A stretch of 64,000 nt of DNA, from assembly GCA_041665465.1 (NCBI GenBank), contig JBAYIU010000001.1, positions 868,001-932,000 of the forward strand, read 5' to 3'. Origin of the DNA: JACRPH01 sp041665465 (GTDB taxonomy: Archaea; Nanobdellota; Nanobdellia; Woesearchaeales; GW2011-AR9). The first letter of the stretch is position 1; every line of letters begins with the position of its first letter. Below are positions 58,577 through 64,000 of the stretch, piece by piece. A model generated the notes under the pieces. It searched no databases. It had not been told where the DNA came from and saw only the letters and a list, made by a program, of their open reading frames with translations. Made by a program: the position numbers and the translations under genes.

Positions 58577-59077
58577 ATGAATCCAGATCAATCTGCTCGA
58601 TTTAATGAACATCTTGGACCACACGTAAGCCGATTGCGGGAGTTAGGTAGTCTAGTTAGAGAAGACGGGTTGTTTGGTAGTAATATAGTTCGGCTTTATG
58701 CTCTTGATGATAAACCCATTGATCCGGTAAGAGATGAATTTATTTCTTTTTTGGGATTAACTCTGGGGTCCGATAAAATAAATCGTATTGAAGTTGGCCC
58801 AGATCAAAGGATTGTAATCAATAATCATCATTACACTGGTTTGATTATTGATGGAGAAAGAATTGAATCTGGCTCTGACCTAATGAATTCATTATTATTC
58901 GGAACATGGACTATGCGGAATGGTCGAGTGGCAATTTCTGGAAAAGGATCTAGTTCTTATGGTGTGATGGCTAGTATGTATAGAGTCTTCTGTCCAGAGA
59001 TTGATTGTTCAAGAAGGGAAGAGATGAATGATTTTCTTACTCAGTATAAAGCTGAAATGATTAAATATAAATTTTGA
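58577..59077 (+). CDS. hypothetical protein, ~166 aa
   Basis: Not recognised. Start ATG at 58577 is chosen because TTTATAA is centred about 28 nt before it; ATG at 58571 and TTG at 58568 are closer to that box. Soluble, with a beta-rich middle (IVINNHHYTGLIIDGERIE) and C-terminal CPEIDCSRREE. Four bases precede the next gene, so they share an operon. Confidence 0.5.
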   Translation: MNPDQSARFNEHLGPHVSRLRELGSLVREDGLFGSNIVRLYALDDKPIDPVRDEFISFLGLTLGSDKINRIEVGPDQRIVINNHHYTGLIIDGERIESGSDLMNSLLFGTWTMRNGRVAISGKGSSSYGVMASMYRVFCPEIDCSRREEMNDFLTQYKAEMIKYKF

Positions 59078-59081
59078 TCCA

Positions 59082-59486
59082 ATGAAATACCAAAGAATTG
59101 ACAATAAAAAAATTGAAATATTCCCTGAAATGGTACCTATTAGGGAGCTGTTATTAGCGATTGCTAAGGTTTCGTATGAGACTGCAGTTCCACGAGGGTT
59201 AGGGCATTTACAGCACTTCCAAGCACCGAGCACAGAAGTATCTCTGGAAGGGTATCTCCAATATGAAGGAAAAACGCCAGTAATGTTACTGATGGATTAT
59301 ATTGCTGGCAGGGACTGTAGAACAAAAGTGTTTCTAGGAAGAGAAGGAAAATGGTATTTAGATTCTTATGCTTTCCAACAGAGAAAAGTAACCTCCGAGG
59401 AATTTCTTAAAGGGGTAGTTAGAGATCCGGCAGAAGGATTCTTAGATAAAGTAATTCAAGAGATTGAAAGAAAAGGAGATAATTGA
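59082..59486 (+). CDS. hypothetical protein, 134 aa
   Basis: Not recognised. Soluble alpha/beta protein (ELLLAIAKVSYETAVPRGLG, VMLLMDYIAGRDCRTKVFLG). Downstream partner of the gene at 58577; no ribosome site is evident. Confidence 0.5.
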   Translation: MKYQRIDNKKIEIFPEMVPIRELLLAIAKVSYETAVPRGLGHLQHFQAPSTEVSLEGYLQYEGKTPVMLLMDYIAGRDCRTKVFLGREGKWYLDSYAFQQRKVTSEEFLKGVVRDPAEGFLDKVIQEIERKGDN

Positions 59487-59514
59487 AGATTAATATAATC
59501 CCTTTATTAGAAAA

Positions 59515-60540
59515 ATGACTCGAAGAAATTTCCTCATAGTAGAAGATGGACATGATCTCCCTTTTGCATTAACTGCACATATTATGGAAAGATATTCTCC
59601 AGAAAGATTGCAACAACTGATATTTGAATCTCTACCCCATCTTCAAGATTATCTATATACTGGTGGTTTAGCCCAGATATGTGATAGTGAGGTTAATATT
59701 CATTTACGTCCTATAATCCAAAAATGCTTTGATGGGAATAAACTGGAAGAAGATGGGTTGAGAGTTATAGTAGTGTCCTCCTATTCAGAAGCTATCACTG
59801 CTATAAATAATGAGATATTTGATGGTGCAATATTGGACATGGGCATCGAGGCGGGAGATAATACTTTCTTGGATGTTGAAAATCTCTCCCTGGGTGTTGA
59901 TAATCAAAACCTTCAAAGATATCATCGAACAATTTCTAGGTATGATTTTCCCATTGGATTTGTTCGTTTTCCTGAACTTCCTGATAAAGGATTAGCTAGA
60001 ACCTTGGAGGAATTGCAAGCTCAAAAAGAAAGATCTGAAGATGGGCCTTATGGTATCTTGGTCGCAAAAAGATTATCAGATAAGGGCGTTCCGGTAGTAA
60101 TGAATACTGCAGATATTCCTCATGGAAGCGCAGGAATTTATTTGGGTGTTGGTCTTGGCTTGTTCGATGGAAAAAGAGTAGCCGAGGATATAGGAAGATT
60201 TTCAAGTGATTCTTACCATAGAGCATACGAAGAATTCAGTAGAAATAGGCTTATTGCTGGTGAGTTGCTGTGGTATCCTTCAAGTGTTCCTTTTGAAATT
60301 GTAGAAAAATGGCATAATAGGAATAATGATCCAACAAAATATTGGATTAGTGCTGATTCTATACACAGAGATATAGATAGGGTCAACCGAAGGCTTGAGC
60401 TGGAAAGAAATTTTAATAGATCTTATAAAGTATTATGTGGGGATGGAAAAGTTCCTCTTGTAGTTGGTGCAAAAGAAGGTAGTAGTACTTATGAGACTAC
60501 CAAACTTCCTGTAACCCTTCTTTTAGAGAGAGTAGAGTAG
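59515..60540 (+). CDS. divergent receiver-like protein with large insertion
   Basis: 341 aa. Residues 5-16 NFLIVEDGHDLP resemble the acidic pocket of response regulators, RVIVVSSYSEAITAI is a receiver-like strand/helix, DGAILDMGIEAGDN carries the phospho-acceptor-like Asp near residue 107, and GVPVVMNTADIPHG the Thr/Ser strand. About 65 residues are inserted between helix 1 and strand 2, and a second insertion follows the phospho-Asp. C-terminal part has no known fold. Likely a diverged receiver with an unknown output. Confidence 0.5.
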   Translation: MTRRNFLIVEDGHDLPFALTAHIMERYSPERLQQLIFESLPHLQDYLYTGGLAQICDSEVNIHLRPIIQKCFDGNKLEEDGLRVIVVSSYSEAITAINNEIFDGAILDMGIEAGDNTFLDVENLSLGVDNQNLQRYHRTISRYDFPIGFVRFPELPDKGLARTLEELQAQKERSEDGPYGILVAKRLSDKGVPVVMNTADIPHGSAGIYLGVGLGLFDGKRVAEDIGRFSSDSYHRAYEEFSRNRLIAGELLWYPSSVPFEIVEKWHNRNNDPTKYWISADSIHRDIDRVNRRLELERNFNRSYKVLCGDGKVPLVVGAKEGSSTYETTKLPVTLLLERVE

Positions 60541-60571
60541 AATTACTTGTTAGTATAGAAAATTCTTTGGA

Positions 60572-61555
60572 TCAGCAGAAAGAAGCTCCATCTGCACTTC
60601 CTCCACTATATTTAACTAAATTATACCTTTTAACGTATTGTTCTTTCAGTTCTGAGGAGAAATAATCATAAGGACAAACTGCTGTAGTGTAAACTGAGCT
60701 GGTATTCCATTCTTTGGAATAAGTATACCTGTTTTGAGTAGTGGAATCGTAAACCCCAAAGTCCCAATTTCCTGCTTGAGTTGTTCCAGTAGTGTAAGCT
60801 ATCAAATCCCCGGCTTTAAAACTAATTTGATGAGTTATTTCTTGATTCTGGCTATTCTCTGAAGGAGTACTGGGAAATACTTCTTTAATTTCATCAATTG
60901 GTTCAGTAATATGGCCAAAACGTAAAGATATTTCACAGCTTACTTGAAAATCTAATCCATAAGGTCCGCCTACGTAGAAAGAACCAGTAGTTAAAGTCAT
61001 ATCTACTGGAGCATAGATGGGGACTCTGTTGTGGTTAGTATCAATATAACTATGGGTTTTAAGATGACCTGCCATAATCATAGGGGGAGTTTGTACGGTG
61101 GTTACTTGATTAATATCTGTAATGTGATGAGTAAATACGGGATACTTATTATTGATACATTTTTTCTCTTCAACAAGAGGGGGAGGGATAAAAGGAGTTT
61201 TATTTATGGCCGGATTACTTGTTTGTTCAACAGAATTGTTATAATCATCAAGAACGGCTCCTTGTTCTTTAGGTAAGTGGAACTTTTGAAATTCTTCTTT
61301 GAGAATATTTATTTTTTCCGAAGAGTATTCTCTTTCTTCCAAATTCTGGATCATCAACTTAATCTCTTCATATCTAATAGGATTAATCGCTCCTCCATTT
61401 GTTCTAATCACTTCAAATTCTTGCTGTAAGTTAAGATAAACTTGGTCTAATTCTGAGAGAAGATTGTCTCCTTTAATATCTTGTTGATCGAATTCAGGAA
61501 TCGTGGTGCAAGAAGTTAAAATAATCAATAATAAAATCAAGTAATAGTGTTTCAT
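60572..61555 (-). CDS. lipoprotein with M23 (LytM)-like fold, probably degenerate
   Basis: 327 aa. Signal with lipobox (YLILLLIILTSC) and a helical stalk of ~100 residues, then a beta-rich domain with PIYAPVDMTLTTGSFYVGGP, ISLRFGHITEP and KAGDLIAYTTGTTQAGNWDF, the spacing of duplicated hybrid/M23 folds. Two His of the catalytic set are not all in place, so peptidase activity is doubtful. DPANN archaea lack peptidoglycan; the domain may act on other surface polymers or be structural. Confidence 0.5.
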   Translation of the reverse strand: MKHYYLILLLIILTSCTTIPEFDQQDIKGDNLLSELDQVYLNLQQEFEVIRTNGGAINPIRYEEIKLMIQNLEEREYSSEKINILKEEFQKFHLPKEQGAVLDDYNNSVEQTSNPAINKTPFIPPPLVEEKKCINNKYPVFTHHITDINQVTTVQTPPMIMAGHLKTHSYIDTNHNRVPIYAPVDMTLTTGSFYVGGPYGLDFQVSCEISLRFGHITEPIDEIKEVFPSTPSENSQNQEITHQISFKAGDLIAYTTGTTQAGNWDFGVYDSTTQNRYTYSKEWNTSSVYTTAVCPYDYFSSELKEQYVKRYNLVKYSGGSADGASFC

Positions 61556-61649
61556 ATCAGAAGGAATAATTTTGGAGTATTAATATTTGTCGATAAGGGG
61601 TTATTTTTATAAACTACTACTTCTTACTTGAACAAAAGGAGGTTTTACC

Positions 61650-62048
61650 ATGGATAAGAATATAAAAGTATTATTAGGTGTGTTTTTAATGTTAGTACTT
61701 TCTGGGATTGTTTATGCTGCTAGTGATAAGGCTACAGAAGTAAAAGCGACTACCGCGGCTGCACCAGAATTAGCATCAGAAGCGCCTAAAAACATGACTT
61801 ATGGACAGTGTGTGTCAGAGTTAGCTAAAGTAAAGAACACTTGTTATGAAGCAACGAGTGTAACTCAAAAAACTTGTCAAGACCAAGCATCTGCGGATGC
61901 AACAACCAAGAAAGACGTTTCTAAGCAATGTAAGCAGACCTATAAGAAAGACAAGGCTGGATGTAAATCTGTGTTCAAAGATGGCAAGAAGGAATGTGCC
62001 AAGATAAAACACAATTTCTTTGAAACAATGGGGTCGGCATTTAAGTAA
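61650..62048 (+). CDS. small secreted Cys-rich protein
   Basis: 132 aa. Signal peptide (VLLGVFLMLVLSGIVYAA) and a Lys-rich mature part with six cysteines (QCVSELAKVKNTC, KTCQD, QCKQ, GCKS, ECAK), likely disulfide bonded. Not recognised. The canonical AAGGAGG lies 8-14 nt before the ATG, unlike most leaderless neighbours. Confidence 0.6.
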   Translation: MDKNIKVLLGVFLMLVLSGIVYAASDKATEVKATTAAAPELASEAPKNMTYGQCVSELAKVKNTCYEATSVTQKTCQDQASADATTKKDVSKQCKQTYKKDKAGCKSVFKDGKKECAKIKHNFFETMGSAFK

Positions 62049-62050
62049 AT

Positions 62051-62200
62051 TTAACTTTTTATTTTTTTATTTACAGTTCCTTTAGGTACTAAAAAGAAAA
62101 GAAAGAACAGGAAAAATAAGAACCAAATTGTTTGTGGCGGATTTATGAATGCTAAAAACGCCAGGAAGGATAAGAATGCTAAAGGGTTGTATTTTTCCAT
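62051..62200 (-). CDS. small membrane protein, unknown
   Basis: 49 aa: two hydrophobic helices (LAFLSFLAFLAF and WFLFFLFFLFFLV) with NPPQTI between and a basic tail (VNKKIKS). AGGAGA before the ATG at 62200 is a good ribosome site, which argues for a real gene; stop 62051 is just past the previous gene's stop on the other strand. Confidence 0.5.
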   Translation of the reverse strand: MEKYNPLAFLSFLAFLAFINPPQTIWFLFFLFFLFFLVPKGTVNKKIKS

Positions 62201-62263
62201 AATCTCTCCTACAAATAAGTAATTTATAACACTTTTTGTGAGTTGAGTAGGTAGGCCAAGACA

Positions 62264-62572
62264 TTACTTAGTCTCGGATTTTACCCAGGCTTCAAACTCC
62301 TCATTTGCTTCTGCATTAATCTTTATAATGCAAGGGGTTTCATAAGAATGATTTTTCTTAACCTCAGACTTCACTTTTTCCCAATTATCTTTTTTGGTTT
62401 TACAAATAGAAACAATTTCTTCAGAGCTATCAATTTTACCTTTCCACCAAAAAAAACTTTGAACTGGGAAAAAGTTTGCACAGGAAATAAGCTTTTTTTG
62501 AAGCAAATGAGTAACAACTTTCTTGGCCTCTTCCATATTCGGATAAGTTATGTAGACTATTATTAATTCCAT
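62264..62572 (-). CDS. cutA: CutA1 divalent-cation tolerance-like protein
   Basis: 102 aa. The CutA fold with FWWKGKIDSSEEIVSICKTK near residues 46-65 and HSYETPCIIKI near 76-87 is clear. Trimeric cytosolic protein; role in metal tolerance is still unclear. Starts at the ATG at 62572, about 26 nt from a TATA-like ATATTTAAAT; a longer frame is not likely. Confidence 0.9.
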   Translation of the reverse strand: MELIIVYITYPNMEEAKKVVTHLLQKKLISCANFFPVQSFFWWKGKIDSSEEIVSICKTKKDNWEKVKSEVKKNHSYETPCIIKINAEANEEFEAWVKSETK

Positions 62573-62783
62573 ATTTTTAGGATGCTTTGCTAATTTAAAT
62601 ATCTTGCGATAAGCAAAATAAATCCTGGAGGAATTATCCCGCAAATTGAATGGAACGATGTTATGTCTTCCGTTAGGGCAAAATTCTTCTCATTTTGAGT
62701 TCAGGATCCCAAAGCTAGCTATTACTGTGAAGTGGTAATTTTTCGAAAAGTTTATAAATCTCCGTTTAATATATTATAAACCT

Positions 62784-63362
62784 ATGAGATATCTCCTTTA
62801 CTATCCTATGATTCACATACCCAATATGGATTTTATAATTAGCATGCTGGGGCCTAAAGCAGGAGCTGAAGCAAGGCTAGGACATGGAATTGAATTGCTT
62901 GAAAGACAGCAGGCAAAGGCAGACGATTTATGGGATCTTTTCTCTAATTATCTCTCGGGCCAGCCCCAATTTGACAGAATTTATGGTGAGGGTGTTTATG
63001 ATAGAAGGGTTGACTTCAAATTCGCTAGAAGGCCTGGAATGCAGAACTGTCTCGCAGATTTATCTGATACCCACGCACCTTTTGAGAAGACAGAGAGTGA
63101 AACTTTAATCAGAACACTAGTAAGATTACGCTATCCTAATGCAAGGCTAAAAGGGATAAATCGATTAGGTGATTATGTTAGAGAAGAATATGTTGCACAA
63201 AATATTGATGCCACTTTGAAAGATGGTGAAAGAGGTTTATTGCTCTTTGGGGCAATGCACCTTAGTGAGATTGGCAATGTACTGCAGAGACTACCCGATA
63301 CTCAACTTGAGATTTATCCTGTTGGGGATGATATTGAAATTATAAATGCAAAATATGATTAA
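62784..63362 (+). CDS. TraB/Tiki-superfamily-like protein
   Basis: 192 aa. C-terminal block EYVAQNIDATLKDGERGLLLFGAMHLSEIGN follows the TraB/PrgY/Tiki pattern (Arg-x2-Tyr-x-Ala near 134, then G-A-x-H-L), while the N-terminal half has no clear catalytic Glu/His set. Members are metal-dependent hydrolases or peptide-pheromone regulators. TATA-like TTTATAAAT about 30 nt before the ATG supports a leaderless start. Confidence 0.45.
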   Translation: MRYLLYYPMIHIPNMDFIISMLGPKAGAEARLGHGIELLERQQAKADDLWDLFSNYLSGQPQFDRIYGEGVYDRRVDFKFARRPGMQNCLADLSDTHAPFEKTESETLIRTLVRLRYPNARLKGINRLGDYVREEYVAQNIDATLKDGERGLLLFGAMHLSEIGNVLQRLPDTQLEIYPVGDDIEIINAKYD

Positions 63363-63379
63363 TTTTACTTTAATATAAT

Positions 63380-63910
63380 ATGGATCCGCAACATAATAAC
63401 AAAGATTTAATGGAATTAATTAAAACTGCAGAAGATACTGTTCAAGTTTATGATGATGATATTAAATCTGGTACTGCACACTTGTACTCCGAAGGGTTTG
63501 GGTCTTGTATAGGAATATTATTCTTGGATCGTGATATGACCAAAGGGACAGAGGGCCATTTGAGTATCAATACAGACCCCTGGCAATGTTTTCACGGGTA
63601 TGTTGATTCACTCCCGGGAATTGGACCAAGACGGGTAGAGAGATTAAGTGATATTTATCCTAATCCCGCGGGTGTAAAGGCGGTGCAGATATATGATAAA
63701 AATGGTTACACTTGGCATCCTAAGGACACTAAGAGAATGTTAGCTAAATTGAACTTTACCGATTTTGGGGTGTATGTTATAGAAAGTCCGAGTGATAAAG
63801 TTCATTATAAGAAGATAGCACTTGCAGTTAAGACTGGCTTAGTGCACATAGATCATCCTTTAATTCCAGATCTAATAACTTTCTCAATTTTCGATGTACC
63901 TCCCTACTAA
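63380..63910 (+). CDS. hypothetical protein, weakly CheD-like
   Basis: 176 aa. The segment GFGSCIGILFLDRD then GHLSI near residues 33-57 has the Cys-His layout of CheD/CNF-type deamidase folds (G-S-C followed by H), but the rest differs and has a DSLPGIGPRRVERL segment that looks like a helix-hairpin-helix. Function is uncertain; no chemotaxis genes are nearby. It is 17 nt after the previous gene. Confidence 0.4.
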   Translation: MDPQHNNKDLMELIKTAEDTVQVYDDDIKSGTAHLYSEGFGSCIGILFLDRDMTKGTEGHLSINTDPWQCFHGYVDSLPGIGPRRVERLSDIYPNPAGVKAVQIYDKNGYTWHPKDTKRMLAKLNFTDFGVYVIESPSDKVHYKKIALAVKTGLVHIDHPLIPDLITFSIFDVPPY

Positions 63911-63968
63911 TCTCTTTAAAGTAGTTACGGCGAGAGGATTTTTAAAGTATTATCCTATTTCTATTATT

Positions 63969-64000
63969 ATGGAAGAGTCAGAATTATTGAAATTAATGCA
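63969..64000 (+). CDS. start of a gene running off the window
   Basis: An ATG at 63969 begins MEESELLKLM. A TATA-like TTTTTAAAG is centred about 26 nt upstream, the same spacing as the other leaderless genes, so a gene start is likely. Product unknown. Confidence 0.5.
   Translation, partial: MEESELLKLM

Noticed and set aside
62082..62264. 60-codon minus-strand frame overlapping the small membrane protein at 62051-62200
   Set aside because: The other frame has a good ribosome site (AGGAGA) and a clear two-helix product, while this one lacks both.
1..64000. CRISPR arrays, transposases, insertion sequences
   Set aside because: No regularly spaced short repeats or transposase-like frames were seen; the HAD repeats are gene duplications, not mobile elements.

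Overview
The window is AT-rich archaeal DNA, most likely from a DPANN lineage (Woesearchaeota/Pacearchaeota/Nanoarchaeota-like). The archaeal assignment rests on the complete S10/spc-type ribosomal cluster with archaeal-only members (L3, L4, S4e, L32e, L19e, RNase P Rpp29, aIF1), a thermosome, RfcS, Nop5-fibrillarin, HerA-type ATPase, archaeal SecY, L14e/L34e/L35Ae and TATA-box promoters. The DPANN placement is an inference from compactness and from bacterial-type genes (AsnA, RluB-like synthase, MntA-HepT) among archaeal ones.

Layout. 1-8.3 kb: end of a Yip1-like gene and pheT; then a minus-strand operon of three tandem HAD-like paralogues, a small Cys-rich membrane protein and a split PEP-synthase-like pair, facing a double-Lrp regulator. 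8.3-16.3 kb: L34e-L14e, a MntA-HepT toxin-antitoxin pair, a DsbA-like/EMC3-like pair, isochorismatase, MarC and two YdjM-like membrane hydrolases. 14.9-28.8 kb: one minus-strand run from L3 to SecY. 29-36 kb: Nop5-fibrillarin, ferredoxin, secreted lipoproteins, RfcS. 36.3-41.7 kb: a duplicated two-gene membrane cassette, then a HerA-like ATPase and a presenilin-type protease. 42-52 kb: metallo-beta-lactamase fold protein, thermosome, a fused phosphatidyltransferase/lipid kinase, an intron-containing tRNA-His, a degenerate class I LysRS-like protein and HisRS. 53-64 kb: Map, an RluB-like pseudouridine synthase, a nucleotidyltransferase broken by an in-frame TGA, lone 5S rRNA, an AsnC-AsnA divergon, CutA and many orphan genes.

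Expression logic. The first gene of almost every transcription unit has a TATA-like box centred about 25-31 nt before its start codon and no leader, whereas genes inside operons carry GGTG/GGAGG-type Shine-Dalgarno sites or ATGA overlaps. Two divergent pairs appear to share one palindromic TATA box. Convergent genes often abut stop to stop. No intergenic stretch exceeds 300 bases.

Most interesting candidates: the HAD/split-PEP-synthase operon, the duplicated membrane cassette next to HerA, the lipid synthase-kinase fusion, the degenerate LysRS-like protein next to hisS and tRNA-His, and the TGA at a glycine position in the sugar nucleotidyltransferase. All functions are read from sequence motifs and memory of families; no database search was run.
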